From Castor canadensis (lineage: Eukaryota; Chordata; Mammalia; Rodentia; Castoridae): a stretch of DNA of 64,000 nucleotides. The translations under genes and the position numbers were made by a program. Within the stretch, counting starts at the first letter, position 1, and the number at the start of each line of letters is the position of its first letter. Below the pieces are notes generated by a model that was not told where the DNA came from, searched no databases, and saw only the letters and a list, made by a program, of their open reading frames with translations. This document shows positions 1 to 11,765 of this stretch, in pieces. Location: NCBI RefSeq assembly GCF_047511655.1, contig NC_133398.1, positions 38,445,638 through 38,509,637 on the forward strand, written 5' to 3'.

Positions 1-1039
1 TGTGGCTACCTGACATTAAAGCCCTTCTAGACACAAATTCATATTTTTAGACAGGGTTTTCTACTTAAATAGAGACAAAATAACTATTTTTACTGGCTTT
101 AAACATGTCCTTTAATACTTAAGGATGGTGGACATATAAACTGATTATATATTGTTGCCATGGTAATTCTACTCAGTTTAAAAAAAAACAACTAAAATTT
201 CCAACCATTAAAACCCCATTGGAGGGGCCCTTTTGTTGTTATCTTGTCTATTCCCACCATAGTTAAAAGTAGCAGTTGGATCCACCACAGTTAAGTCAAG
301 CCAGCTTCTCTTGAGTGGGAGTACATCCCTGGTCTGGCTTCACCATGCAGGATCACCCTCTGGAATCTAAGTGCCCTCCCTCAGCAGGACTCCGCTTCCC
401 AGGAAACAACAGGGGACCAAGAACAATGGAATGACAGCCCTGCTCTAGTCATCCCAAAAGCTGAATAGTCTACACATGGCTTGAGTAGTCAATTCTCCAA
501 CAGGGCAAACAGGCTATTTTTTCACACCAGTTATTTCACTGTAATGCATTGTCACCCCTTGTCTGTATCTGTTGTTGTAGTTCTCACCCTAGTCTTCACC
601 ATAGGATTGGTAGGAACCACCCCTGCTGATTGATCTCACAGTGAAAGGTTTTTATTTGCTCTCTTCTCTTTTGAGCAGGATACATAATTGCTATTTATGG
701 TTACTGATCTGGTTTGACAAAGGACAAAATATGCAGCCCTCCTTCACAAGGGGAAAGTTGCCCCTAACTGCACCTGTGGCACCTGTACTTAAGTCATCTG
801 ATTAAACACGGGGAAAAATAATTAGTATAAAAATAGATAAAAAGGGTCTTTACCCTAAGAGTCTGATACACCTCAAATTAGTAACTGTTATCCATGAGAA
901 TTCCTCATACCAAGTTTTTCACTCATTTTATTAGGAGAGAAAGAGTGAATTTTCCTTCTCTGCCAAAACTAAAAACTTGTTCCTCTCACCGGCTGAGTCT
1001 ATAGCCCAGACACTAAATGTCACTTTATGCTATGTTTGG
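1..1039. other. Unassigned intergenic DNA, possibly internal ERV remnant
   Basis: No gene is recognised. Because a plus-strand LTR-like block follows directly, and a G-rich purine tract lies near 1,036-1,049, the part from about 540 could be decayed retroviral internal sequence. No intact reading frame is present and I did not confirm any retroviral domain. Confidence 0.3.
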
Positions 1040-1551
1040 GGGGTGGGGGACCAACATGGGAGATCGTTGGGCTTGGGAAAAAGATGACAAATGACCTTAC
1101 ATGTAATGATGTTATAAAAATGCAAATCCCTAAATTAAGATGATGCCCTTTGACCCTAAGTGGGTCCGAGCATCAAAGGGGAGAATAATGCAGCAGGGAG
1201 GAGGATCAAAAGAAAACAGACTAGGCCTGAGTCCTGAGAAAGTGGCAGGGAGGTAGGGATGGCATAGGAGAGAGATAAAACCTGAGAAATCTGAACATGA
1301 GGAAGGTCACCTAGCACCAGGGAGGGGAAAGTCAAATAGCACTAGGATAAAGTAGCCAATAAAATGAAATATAACCATATATGGATTAGAACTTGCTTTT
1401 TGCTTGCAAGGGTATATAAGGTGAGACCCCTTTGATCTCGGGGCTCAACCTTTGGACATAAGTCCACTGAGTCTGTGCCAGCACAATAAAATGTTGCTTC
1501 CTGCTAATTGCCTCAAGAGTTCCGTATCTCAGCTAGCAAACTCCCATAACA
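1040..1551 (+). mobile_element. Solo LTR-like element (ERV type)
   Basis: The block has the order expected of an LTR on the plus strand: a TATA box (TATATAA at 1,413-1,419), about 65 bp later a poly(A) signal (AATAAA at 1,485-1,490) followed by a T/C-rich stretch, and a terminal CA near 1,551. The left border is uncertain (1,040-1,141) and no target-site duplication was found. The family is not identified. Confidence 0.5.
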
Positions 1552-2094
1552 ATCGGAGAGTTCTGAAAGTTCCTGGAGAACCAGTGAGTGGTTCTATGAG
1601 AGAGAATTCACATTTATTATAAAATCTGCAAGAATTAGTAGTGTTAGAATTAGTGATCCCTTAGCCCAGAGCAAATTCCAGGGCTTGCTATGCCTAGAAG
1701 ACAGTAGATCAGACAGAAAGATTCTTTCTCAGTCTTTGTGAGCAAGCAGTAAACAAAAATAACAAGTCTGGAAGGAAGTGTTGCAGAAAGAATGTTGGAC
1801 CAGCGAGAACAAGTCTGAGAGGAAGCACTCACTGAACTGGCGTGGAGTGTGGCTAGAGTTGGGGTTACAAAGAAAAAGTCCATAGTCTAGTGAGAGAGAC
1901 AACTATAAAGGAGTGGATTTACCATGAAGTGACTTGCACAGAGCCTTTCCAAGGCCCTGGGAGGGGCTTAACAATATTATCTTGTACTATTTTCCTTTAA
2001 AGAAGCCCTGTCTCTCACACATATAACCAAATTACATAAGCTTCAGTGGTCAAAAACCCTAGATTTACCCCTGCATTCAAGTATAATCAACAAT
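1552..2094. other. Intergenic, nothing recognised
   Basis: I see no exon, tRNA-like box or familiar repeat here. The short open frames on the minus strand lack any family resemblance. Confidence 0.4.
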
Positions 2095-2420
2095 TTCAGG
2101 ATGTCGTGATAGAGTATCATAAAGAAATTCTTTTTTAAAAACATTGGGATATGTTCATTGTATGGGAGGGATTTATTGTGACAATTCCAAATAGGCTTAC
2201 ATTGTACATTGGTTAGATTGCCCCTCACCATCTCCCCCACACTCTCTCCCCACCGCATTTAAAGCAATTACAAGAGATTTCATTGTTCTATTTCCTGTAA
2301 GTATATGAAGTCCATCAATTATATTCCCTCACCTTCATCTCCTTCACACCCCTCCCACAACTAACCCCCCTAACACTGTACCTATTTTACAGTCCTGTCT
2401 TTCATTATTAATTCCTAAGT
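2095..2420 (-). repeat. Dispersed repeat 'family A' (old L1 3'-end-like)
   Basis: This block shares long stretches with 6,706-6,985 ('attgtgacaattccaaata', 'tataagtatatgaagt'-type words and C-rich runs). Related plus-strand copies at 23,040-23,465 and 48,225-48,465 end in A-rich tails, which suggests the 3' end of an older L1 subfamily. The assignment is inference. Confidence 0.5.
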
Positions 2421-3296
2421 CAATGTTCAAAAGAATTTCTTGATGCATCCCCAAGAAATTCTTATAGTTCTGTAGAAGCACTAAAGAAAGGCTTCCTGCT
2501 CAAGGTCGTATTCTAGTAGAGAGAATCCTCCAGGAGGATAGGAATTTTAAACTTTTTATACATCACGTATATCTTATGCCCAGAACATTGAAGGAGAAAG
2601 ACCAGGTACTCTTGGGAAGATAAATGTAAGGTTTGAGAGACCTACTGGACATCCAGATGGAGATGTAAAACATATGGACAGGGAATTCACAAGAGAGGTC
2701 AGGGCTGGAAATACTGATTTGGGAGCATTAATGTGGTTCGTAGTTAAGATCACTCAGAAAGAGCATGGAAAGAACATGGAAAGAGACCAAGAACACGTTC
2801 TTTTAAGCAGCCAGAAAATGATGAAACATGTTGGAAAGACTGAAGGAGTGACTGGACAGGAAGAAGAAAGAACCAGGACAGCATGAAGCCAGAGGAGACT
2901 AGAACAGGGGACCAGACAGAAGAAGGCAGAACAAAGCAAGAAGCAACTAACTTGGGAACTGTTGCTGAGTTCCAGCAACAGTTTTAACATTTTTTAATGG
3001 CAGATACTAATGGTGTGTATTTAAAAATATTCATTGGATTAGGAAACATGGGTGTTGCTGGAGACTTGTCAGGAACAATTTCACTGGAGCAATGCACTGG
3101 TAGCAGAAACCAGACTGGATGGTTCTGGGAGCTAATGGGGAATTTTAGATGTATCTTGTCAATATCTAACAGCATGATAAATGTCCACATTAGATGGAAT
3201 TAGTGGGCATGTCACACTTAGCCAAGGTTTTCAACATGCCTAATGGATTCTTGGGTGGAAAATGTCTCTCACTGAGATTATAGATAACAATGAAGA
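2421..3296. other. Intergenic with an ancient repeat fragment
   Basis: About 2,600-2,730 resembles the ancient repeat that fills 39,960-42,200 (shared wording around 'gacatccagatggagatgt'). The rest has no recognisable content. Confidence 0.35.
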
Positions 3297-3314
3297 TTTA
3301 TACTAAGTATTTTG

Positions 3315-3688
3315 TTTTTGTTTTTTTTTTTTTATTTTATTTTTTCTTTTATTATTCATATGTGCATACAAGTCTTGGTTTATTTCTCCCCCCCTGCCCC
3401 CACCCCCTCCCTTACCACCCACTCCACCCCCTCCCGCTCCCCCCCTCAATACCCAGCAGAAACTATTTTGCCCTTATCTCTAATTTTGTTGTAGAGAGAG
3501 TATAAGCAATAATAGGAAGGAACAAGGGGTTTTGCTGGTTGAGATAAGGATAGCTATACAGGGCATTGACTCACATTGATTTCCTGTGCGTGGGTGTTAC
3601 CTTCTAGGTTAATTCTTTTTAATCTAACCTTTTCTCTAGTTCCTGGTCCCCTTTTCCTATTGGCCTCAGTTTCTTTAAGGTATCTGCT
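3315..3688 (-). mobile_element. Truncated L1 3' end with target-site duplication
   Basis: The block starts with a T-rich tract (the reversed poly(A) tail) and continues with the same 3' UTR as the other young L1 copies, including the C-rich (G-rich on the L1 sense strand) segment at 3,388-3,447. An 18-bp perfect direct repeat, 'tttatactaagtattttg', flanks it at 3,297-3,314 and 3,689-3,706. Only about 375 bp of the 3' UTR inserted. Confidence 0.9.
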
Positions 3689-3829
3689 TTTATACTAAGT
3701 ATTTTGAAGAAAGGAAAATGCCGAGTCTTTTCTTTATTATAGTCACCCAATGAGGACCTTGTATACTTGGTTTTTCCTTTATTTTATATAAATTTCCTTT
3801 AGTTACCCTGGACAAAATGATTTTGAAAG

Positions 3830-4135
3830 GTAAGGAAAGGGGAAATCTTGTAATCCCAGCTACCAGGGAGGCAGAAATTGGGCAGATTGGCAGTTCCAGG
3901 CCAAAACTGATTATGGTGGTATGTGTCTGTGATCCCAGTGATTCATTAGGCATAGATAGGAGCATTGCAGTCCCATGGCTGGCACCCAGCAAAAATCCGT
4001 GACCCTACCTGAAAAATAACTAAACCAAAAAAAAAAAAAAAAAAAAAGACTGGGGGGCATGGCTCAAGTGATACAGCACTTGCCTAGCAAGCGTGAGACT
4101 CCACTAATACCAATAAATAAATAAACAAACAAACC
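3830..4135 (+). mobile_element. Composite SINE (B1-like + tRNA-like)
   Basis: The left part reads 'tgtaatcccagctacca...', a B1/7SL-like start; an A-run follows at about 4,028-4,047. The right part has 'catggctcaagtgatacagcacttgcctagcaagcgtgag', the tRNA-like part of the common SINE in this window, with an AATA-rich tail. Confidence 0.75.
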
Positions 4136-4755
4136 ATCATTCCCTTGGTCTGCCTTTTCTTTCTGTGTGGCCTCTTTCATTCCTACCACAGTCTGGCTTC
4201 TTGTATACAAGAGGAAAGTGGGAACATGACTGGTGGGAACACAAGGGAAATTTCAGGATTATATGATCACAGTTCAGCAGCCCCAGGAGAAAGAGAAAAC
4301 GTCTGTCTCCCATATTTCATATAAAATCTAAGGGGAGGTGACTGAGTTTTATGACTTGGCATTTACTGGGGACTGCTACTGGGGCCTAAAGGATAGAACT
4401 CTACAATTGGCTCGGTCAGGATCTTATGGTCACTCTATGATCAGGAGCTGGGGTACTATAATTGGCAGCTCCACAAGAACCACATGGAGCAGAGTGCTGG
4501 GAATTCTCCAAAGGAGAAGGTTGCTATTAGGAGAAGAAGAGGGGAAATCAATTGATGGGCAGATTGAAAAAAACAAAACACCCGACCTCTCTACCCGCTC
4601 AACTGAAACACCTTCCCTTTCAGAGCCTCAGAGCTTTTGATTTCTGTTTCATTTTCTCCCTTTATCTACCAGAGAAAATTAATTGCTAATTTCTGGTGGG
4701 TTTTTTTTTTTCTGGAGTGTTTCTAATCTTCCTTTCCATTACAAATGCAATTGCT
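4136..4755. other. Intergenic, nothing recognised
   Basis: A 100-codon open frame (4,338-4,640) shows no known family and no splice context, and I treat it as chance. Confidence 0.35.
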
Positions 4756-4759
4756 CTTG

Positions 4760-4842
4760 GACTGGGTATGTGGCTAAAGTGGTAAAGCATCTGCTAGTGT
4801 GAGGCCCTGAGTTTGCCTTCCATTGCTGAATAAATAATTTGT
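4760..4842 (+). mobile_element. tRNA-like SINE
   Basis: It reads 'ggactgggtatgtggctaaagtggtaaagcatctgc...gaggccctgagttt' and ends in 'aataaataat', a diverged copy of the common SINE. Confidence 0.7.
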
Positions 4843-4859
4843 CAACGTGGTATTGCATC

Positions 4860-5230
4860 CTAGTCACCTGTTTTAGTAAGCTTCTCATCATTGTAACAAA
4901 ACACCTGAGAGAATCATCTTAAAAGGAGGAAAGGTTTATTGGTTCACAGTTTCAATCCATGGTTGCTTGGTCCTGTTGCTTTGGGCCTGTGAGTGTGTGG
5001 AGAGGAGACCTGTTCACCTCATGGTGGCCAGGAAGGAAAGAGAGAAACAGGAAGGGCGTAGGGTCCCTATATTCCCTTCAAGGCTATATATCCAATGACC
5101 TGGTTCCTTCCAGTAGGATTTACCTCCTGAAGAGTTCCAACACCTCCCAATAGTGTGCCACAAGTTGGGGAACCAGGCCATCAACACATGGGCTACAGGG
5201 GATTTTCAAGATCCAAGCTATAATATTACC
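4860..5230 (+). repeat. Old interspersed repeat, shared with 15.95 and 28.92 kb
   Basis: It opens with 'attgtaacaaaacacctgaga' and contains 'ggtttattggttcacagttt' and 'cacctcatggtggccaggaag'. Two further blocks (15,945-16,320 and 28,925-29,250) share this layout. The type is common in mammals, but I do not name the family. Confidence 0.55.
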
Positions 5231-6609
5231 TGAGCATTTCTAGAGCTTAAAGAGAGGAAAATTTCCCTTCTTGTGCAGGACAAGGCAGGGGGCTGTATTT
5301 TGAAAGGTCTGTATACTTCTCCAGGCCTTTGTGCCCAATTTTGTTTGAAAGTGAGGGATTTGAAAGGCTCAAGGCTCTTTCTCTTTTCCTATTAATATCA
5401 GTATTCAGCCTTTGCTGACCACCTGGGAGTAGGAAAGAAGAAGAGGAGGATAGTCAGTGAGGGTGGAGAGAAGATGAAGACAGCTTCTTAGTGGGTTCAG
5501 AGAAAGAGGGAAGCTACTTTGTTGATATGGGATGATTAAACTGCCAAAAGAATTTTGAGTGACAGCTGCACCTAGAATACATAGTAATTAGAACTAATGA
5601 CTGTTGTTGTAGATGTTTTGCATTTCTATAGTACTGTGTATTCACAAAGAATTTTGTAATCACTTATTAACTCTCCCCCACCACAGCCTTGTGACATTGG
5701 CTACATTATTACATGTGTTTGTGTTCATCTTCTGGGAAAAATCTGAGCTGCTGTGGCCACACACTAGGACTGAGGAATTCAAATCCATATTGTGGCCCTT
5801 TTACTAATTGTGCGCTTTAGGAATACCAATAATGGGAATTTGAATATTGTCTTACTCTGTAATTTTACTATGAAGAATATCTCAGGAAAATGGTTCAGGC
5901 TTTGCTAAGTTAAGAAAGCTATCATACATAGATATCTAATAGCAGTACTAATCTCTCTAAACTTCAATTTATTTCAAGTTTTTAGAAATAAAATTGATGC
6001 TAGGGTCTATAGCATAGAATTTTTACATCAAGTGATTAGCATAGAACCTAGCATACTTACTTAATAAATATTACAAATGCCATCAGGAAATGTGTGTATT
6101 ATATTTGTCCTTATTGCTCTACTTGATTGCTTTAGTGTTCCTGACATTGGATAAGGATTTATACAGATTTTTATTCACTTATTCAGCAACATTTATTGTG
6201 TGACTTGCATTTATCAGGCATTATTGTTGGATATAGGACGCAGTGATAAACAAATAAGGAATTCTTCTCTGTCCTTATGCCAGCCTAGACCATCGTGGGT
6301 GCCTGCTTCACTGGGGAGGTAGTAGAAAGGTAATGGAAGAACTTTAATTTGAGTGGAACTGCATTCAGCTGATTTTCTGTATTTAAAGCTATGTCGACTT
6401 AGACAAGTTAATAACCTTTTTAGATTTGTTTTGGGTAATCTATGAAGTGGGGGTTATGACAACCTCCCAGAGTTGTGACACATTTGAAATAAGTACCTAG
6501 TATGGTGCTCCCTAGACTTTAGACTCAGACTTAAGGTTAGCACCACCACTTCTACACAGTTGTGAGTACTCACTCACTTCTTGATCTCAAATCAGGATCC
6601 CCACTTGTT
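5231..6609. other. Intergenic, mostly unrecognised
   Basis: About 6,170-6,265 resembles the ancient 'attcagcaacatttattg...caggcattattg...cagtgataaac' repeat type that also occurs at 10,940 and 39,210. Nothing else is recognised. Confidence 0.35.
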
Positions 6610-6614
6610 TTAGT

Positions 6615-6702
6615 TTTTCTTTTTGGTGGCATTGGGATTTGAACTTAGGACCTTGAGCTTGCTAGGCAGGGGCTCTACAACTTGAGCCACTACACCAGCT
6701 AT
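6615..6702 (-). mobile_element. tRNA-like SINE
   Basis: It reads 'tttggtggcattgggatttgaactt...ctctacaacttgagccactacaccagc', the reverse complement of the common SINE. Confidence 0.8.
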
Positions 6703-6705
6703 GTT

Positions 6706-6985
6706 TATTTTTTAAAAATTTTTTATTAGGATATATTTGTTGTACAAGGGGATTCATTGTGACAATTCCAAATAAGATTTATATTGTACGTTGGTTAGTT
6801 CACCCCCACCATTTCTACCCCTCAACACTTTGCTCACCTGACTTGAAGCAATTGCAAGGGGTTTCTTCGTTCTATTTCATATAAGTATATGAAGTTCACC
6901 AACAATATTCCTTCACCTTAATCTCCTTCATTCACCCTCCCCCCCACAAAAGAACCATCATCACACACTGTACCTATGCTTTATT
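6706..6985 (-). repeat. Dispersed repeat 'family A'
   Basis: This is a close relative of the 2,095-2,420 block in the same orientation. A short SINE fragment ('gtgatgttggggatcaaaaccagggc') follows at about 6,990-7,030. Confidence 0.5.
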
Positions 6986-7030
6986 TTTATTTATTTTTTT
7001 GTGATGTTGGGGATCAAAACCAGGGCAATT

Positions 7031-7480
7031 TAGGCAACAAAAGGAGTTCACACTCTCTTGAAGTTTGTATTCTGGGGTGGGGAGTAGGAGACTCATGTTT
7101 ATCATGGTGGAGGGTCTTACATTCTAGAGAGCATTAGGCTGAGATGGAAAGGAGAGAAGCAGTGATTAGAAATGTACAGAGAAATTTTTTCTGAAATTTA
7201 TATAAATACATTTTGTTATAGGGATAGACAAATATATATAAACTATTCCTTTTATATAGAATTTTAAAACTATATACTTAAATATTTTATTTTAAGATAT
7301 ACTTACCATTTCCTTCAAATATTTTATAACTGATATTTTATTTATTATTATAATACAAGTAACTATACCACTGCCATATTTGTACCTGGAATATCCTACA
7401 AAGGCTCATGTACTCTAGCTTGGCCATACTGAGAGGTGGTAGAACTGAGGAAGGCTAAGACAGGAAAAGGTCGGGACTCT
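7031..7480. other. AT-rich intergenic DNA
   Basis: Long A/T stretches (7,190-7,370) and no recognised element. Confidence 0.35.
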
Positions 7481-8130
7481 TAAAACATATATGACTTGAT
7501 ATTGCATTTCAGATTAAACATATATCTCTTTCTCTGAGCCTTCTTTTCAACTGCAAATGTGTGTAGGTTGTCCACACCCTGGCCTGGGATAATTCAAACC
7601 ATCCCCACCTGGCCCAAGACCACCCATGCCCCTCCCCACTCATTATTGGTTGAGAATCACCAGGTTCTTCCCTTCTCATAGGTTAGCATAGGTTTTTAGA
7701 AGCACCTGAAAAGAGAAAGACTCTCTGCTTCCTGCTCCAACCTGGCCCACCATGGCTTTTTGTAATTCCTCTCCTTAATCTTTTTTTTTTCTCATTAATG
7801 TATGAGTGTTTATTAAGCAAAGATAAATGTAACTTCCTAAGACGTTGTTTTGATAGTGTTAGTTCCTTGCTTTGAAAACAGGAGAATATGGTCAAAATTT
7901 GTCCCTAGCCCTCATTTACCCTCTTTGTCATTTTTTATATATAAACATTTATTTAAATAAAATTTTTATTTATTTTTTATTTTTTATACATCTGTGCATA
8001 CAATGTTTGGTCTCCTTAATCTTTAATAAATGCAATTACCTCCCTTTCTACCTCTACACATCCTGTCTGGATGCTTCCACGTGGGACACAAAGAATTTGG
8101 AAATCTTCTATCAGAGACTGTACCTGCAGA
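7481..8130 (+). mobile_element. ERV-type LTR remnant split by an L1-derived insertion
   Basis: If 7,784-8,024 is removed, the flanks join to give pyrimidine-rich sequence, 'ctccttaatctttaataaatg' (poly(A) signal type) and a region ending near 'gtgggacacaaagaatttgg', an arrangement typical of ERV LTR R/U5. Borders are uncertain and the family is unidentified. Confidence 0.45.
7784..8010 (-). mobile_element. L1-mediated insertion: tiny L1 3' tip plus transduced sequence
   Basis: A 14-bp perfect target-site duplication 'tctccttaatcttt' flanks it at 7,770-7,783 and 8,011-8,024. On the minus strand it holds about 25 bp of the L1 3' tip (forward 'catctgtgcatacaatgtttgg'), an A-rich run, about 170 bp of non-L1 sequence and a second terminal poly(A) (forward poly(T) at 7,781-7,790). 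That order fits a 3' transduction with extreme 5' truncation. Confidence 0.65.
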
Positions 8131-8164
8131 CAGCAAAACCTTTAAGAGGTGGCACCAAGTGGGG

Positions 8165-8430
8165 AGTCATTAGGTTGGTGGAGACAATCTTTTGAAAGGG
8201 ATTATGGGACCCTGGTCTCTTTCTTTTTCTCTTTTGCTTCTTGGTGATGAAGTGAGTGGTTTTTCTCTGTCACACACTTCTGCCATGATGTGCTGCCTCT
8301 CCAAAAAGCCTAAAAGCAATACAGTGAACCAATCATGGACTTGAACCTTTGAAACTATGAGACAATAAACCTTTTCACTTTATAAGTTGATTATCTCAAG
8401 TATTTGTTATGGTAAAATAATACTAACACA
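8165..8430 (+). mobile_element. MaLR-type LTR 3' part
   Basis: It contains 'gccatgatgtgctgcctct', 'caataaaccttttcactttataa' and ends 'tatttgttatggtaaaataatactaacac', the layout of the 3' half of mammalian ERVL-MaLR LTRs with their AATAAA signal. Confidence 0.6.
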
Positions 8431-8877
8431 ACCCATATACTGAAAATTGTAAAAACAGAAACATTAATCCAAAATTTAATTGTTCTTTTAAATTGTTTGC
8501 ACACAGCTTATTCAGCATCCATTTACAGAGCATCTTTTTTGTGCCACACCTGTGGACTAAAGCAGTGGTTAGGTTAGGCTATTGAAATTGTGGGTAAAAT
8601 TAACTAAAAGGTAATTATGACACCCTTTTCCATGGCATCCTCTATAGTAAGATCTTAGAGAAACACAGCTATTACGAATCTGCCCATTTGTCCCCAGCAG
8701 CACTTCAGGGCAGGAAGAGATGGATGCCTAACCCCTTTTCAATGCTTGAGCCTCTTATAACCTTCCTGGAGCTCTTGCTGCTTTATTATGGGGGGGAGGG
8801 AGAGGGAAATGGGTTCACCTCCTGTAAGCTGACCATGGCTTCAGACAGCTCATGAGGCAGCAATGGGAGAGAATGTC
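8431..8877. other. Intergenic, nothing recognised
   Basis: No exon or familiar repeat seen. Confidence 0.35.
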
Positions 8878-8893
8878 ACATAAAAGCATGCTA

Positions 8894-9300
8894 TTTGTTG
8901 CCCTTAACGCAGAGAAACTAAAGCAGATACCTTAAAAGCAACTGAGGCCAATAGGAAAAGGGGACCAGGTACTAGAGAAAAGGTTAGATCAAAAAGAATT
9001 AACCTAGAAGGTAACACACACTCACAGGAAATCAATGTGAGTCAATGCCCTGTATAGCTATCCTTATCTCAACCAGCAAAACCCCTTGTTCCTTCCTATT
9101 ATTGCTTATACTCTCTCTACAACAAAATTAGAAATAAGGGCAAAATAAGGGAGTGGGAGGGGGTGGAGTGGGTGGTAAGGGAGGGGGTGGGGGCAGGGGG
9201 GAGAAATGAACCAAGCCTTGTATGCACATATGAACAATAAAAGAAAAATAAAAAAAAATAAAAAAATAAAAATAAAAAAAAAGAGAATAAAAAAAAAAAA
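8894..9300 (+). mobile_element. Truncated L1 3' end with target-site duplication
   Basis: It starts at 'tttgttgcccttaacgcagag', runs through the shared L1 3' UTR and ends in a long A-rich tail (about 9,236-9,300). The duplication 'acataaaagcatgcta' lies at 8,878-8,893 and 9,301-9,316. Relative to other copies it lacks about 20 bp beside the G-rich tract. Confidence 0.9.
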
Positions 9301-9316
9301 ACATAAAAGCATGCTA

Positions 9317-10934
9317 AACTCCTTAGCCCAGGGTTTGCTTTGAATGGATGAGATAAAAGTACAGTGAGGGGATATTGTCTATGCTGAAAAAAAGCAGGTA
9401 AAGATGAGTAGACTGAAGCTAGATTCAATCCATAGGAAATGCCAGGTGCCTGAAGATTAGAGAGAAGGTTCTAGAGGTACAGAATAGCACTAGGTTCTCA
9501 CAGTTGTCTTCTCACTCTTAGGTAATTTCCAGGAAATAGCTACCTATATCCCACAACATAAAGACTTACACTCCTCTTCCCTTTAAAGCATTGGCTTATG
9601 AGGTGAGATGAAGGCCAGAGCCCCTTTAAAGATAACTAGAAAACAAGTTACTTTTGAGTTCTGTAGGCTGTTCTCTTTCCCAGCTTTTACCAAGGTTTTC
9701 TCAATCTGGGTTCTTGTCTAGATTTACCTTTCCAGGTGGGCTGCAGTTTCCCAAGTTGGTTCTCGCTCTTCAGAGAAGAAACCATTTTTAGTTTTTAAGG
9801 TTAGCATTAGAATTATATTTTGACATCTTGAAAAGGAACTTCCCTGGAAGACCACTTTGGCATCTTGAAAAAGATGTCAAAAGGTTCTTCAAGGGAAGTT
9901 CTCCATGACCTTGACCCTGTCTGAAAAGTCCACTAGTTTCTGTGTCATAGTCACATAATTAGTAAAAGTCTTCATAAATACCAGGAGTAAGTGTCCCTGA
10001 TCTTCAGGAACATCCATTTGGGGCTCTTTTGCTTCCTTCTAGCCCCTTTGCTGACATATCCCCTGATTCTGCTATGGAGGTGAGCCCTATCCACAAAATC
10101 CCCAGCTCCCTTATTTTGGAGACTAGACCTGAAGGATTATGGGTACAGACTTTAGCAAGCAGGTTCTGCATCTCCCCTTATGTCTAAGGAATAAGAGATG
10201 ATAACATTTTGGGAGACAATTCCTAAATTGTGTCAGGTCTCAGGTTTCTTCTATTTTAATGAGGTAAAAGTTGAGCAGGTCATTCTCTGATGAAGACACC
10301 CCAGGCACAAAATCACAGAGGATAAACCTGCACAAGTAAGCGGCTCGTCTCAGACGCGAAGGATTTAAACTTTGGGCTTGGCTAAGCCCCAGACATTTTA
10401 GGGAGATAACCAGCAATTTTTCTTCTCCATTTTCTGTAGAAATACTAATTTCACTTGCAAAAGAAAAGTACTAACATAGTATTCTTTATTATTGTAACAG
10501 TAGAAATGTAGGAATATGAAATTTGTCATGTTATAGAGAAATTATTCATGAAGTGCAAATGTAACAGCAGAGGGGCCTGGGTATTCAGACCACAGCTGAA
10601 ATTCTCTCAAAGGATTACAGAGCCTAGCTAAAGGGCCACAGTGTTAGAAACAGAAGATGAAGGGAGGAAAAGACAGTCTTAGGTTTTGACGTCTCCTCAG
10701 CTCTTCTCAGGAGGCTGTTCATGTATTTGAATATTTATAGTAGTGAATCCTCCATTGCACTACATATAGTTGAGACCCAATTTAATAGCCATTACTTTTG
10801 AAACTGGCCATAATATAACTGATGCTTATGGTGACTGTGACAGCTTGAAAACATTTGATAACCTGAACTCTGATTGCTTCAGTCCTCTGCTCAAAATCCT
10901 AGTGCCAACAGAATAATCATCTGATGATTTGTTC
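9317..10934. other. Intergenic, nothing recognised
   Basis: About 1.6 kb without a clear element. A short imperfect inverted repeat ('catcttgaaaaggaacttccctgg' and its approximate complement) lies at about 9,822-9,905. Confidence 0.35.
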
Positions 10935-11615
10935 GTCCCATTCTTTCATTCTTTCCACAAATACGTGTTGGATAACAGGCCTTGTGCCAGGTGCTGGAGA
11001 CACAGCAGTGAAGAAAACAGACAAGGGAGCACCATCCACTTGGGATGTGTATCTTATGGTGGAAACAGATAACAAGTGAGTAATTTAAATAGAGATAATA
11101 AATCAGTGTGGATTTTTTTCATGGACGTCCTAACCCAAATTATATATTCAAAATCATCACATTTCCCTGTCAATATGGTCGCCCCACCTGAGAAAGGAGC
11201 CTATGATAGAGGTGAAACTCCCTCTAGAGAGGAAGGTGGAATGAAAAGAAGCAGTTTTTGTTCAGAGTAGGAGTGTAGAGGTGGGAGTAGACAATAAAAA
11301 TATTCAGATAGGGAGAATGGTAACCTTTGAGCTTGGTGACAGAATATGAGCCCAGGAGAAGCTCTGCGTTTGACAAGCAAAAATCCAGGAGAACTCCCAA
11401 GGTAATGCTGGCCTATGTCCAGAACGTACAGGTTTAAAACTTCCCGTGTGGCCTCAGAGTATTGAGAGAAAAGCAAGACCAATGGACTTCCGAGCCACTG
11501 GAATGACAGCAGTAATGGAAGCTGGTATCTCAGAATTCTGGTGGTAGTGGTTTTTCTACCCCCAAGTAGAAACAGGATAGATCTGTAAGACAGGGATGAA
11601 ACAGAAACAAGTAGG
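10935..11615 (+). repeat. Ancient interspersed repeat
   Basis: It has the wording 'ggccttgtgccaggtgctggagacacagcagtgaagaaaacagac', common in very old mammalian repeats, and continues with sequence of the type seen at 40-42 kb. A 161-codon open frame on the minus strand (11,201-11,686) overlaps it and is judged spurious. Confidence 0.5.
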
Positions 11616-11690
11616 TTATGGGCTGGAGCAGTAGAGCACCTGCCTAGCAAGCACAAAGTTCTGAGTACAAACCCCAGTACTGCCAATGGA
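11616..11690 (+). mobile_element. tRNA-like SINE
   Basis: It reads 'gggctggagcagtagagcacctgcctagcaagc...ccccagtactgcc'. Confidence 0.85.
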
Positions 11691-11765
11691 ACGAAGGAGG
11701 GAAGAAAGGAAGGAAGGAAGGAGGAAGGAAGAAAGGAAGGAAGGGAGGGAGGAGAGAGAGAGGGA
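11691..11765 (+). repeat. (GGAA)n-type purine microsatellite
   Basis: GGAA/GAAA/GGGA units extend from the SINE tail, the usual place for such tracts to grow. Confidence 0.9.

Noticed and set aside
4338-4640. 100-codon open frame on the plus strand
   Set aside because: No family resemblance and no flanking exon signals; such lengths are expected by chance in this much sequence.
11201-11686. 161-codon open frame on the minus strand
   Set aside because: It overlaps an ancient interspersed repeat and a SINE, has no recognisable domain, and lacks splice or promoter context.
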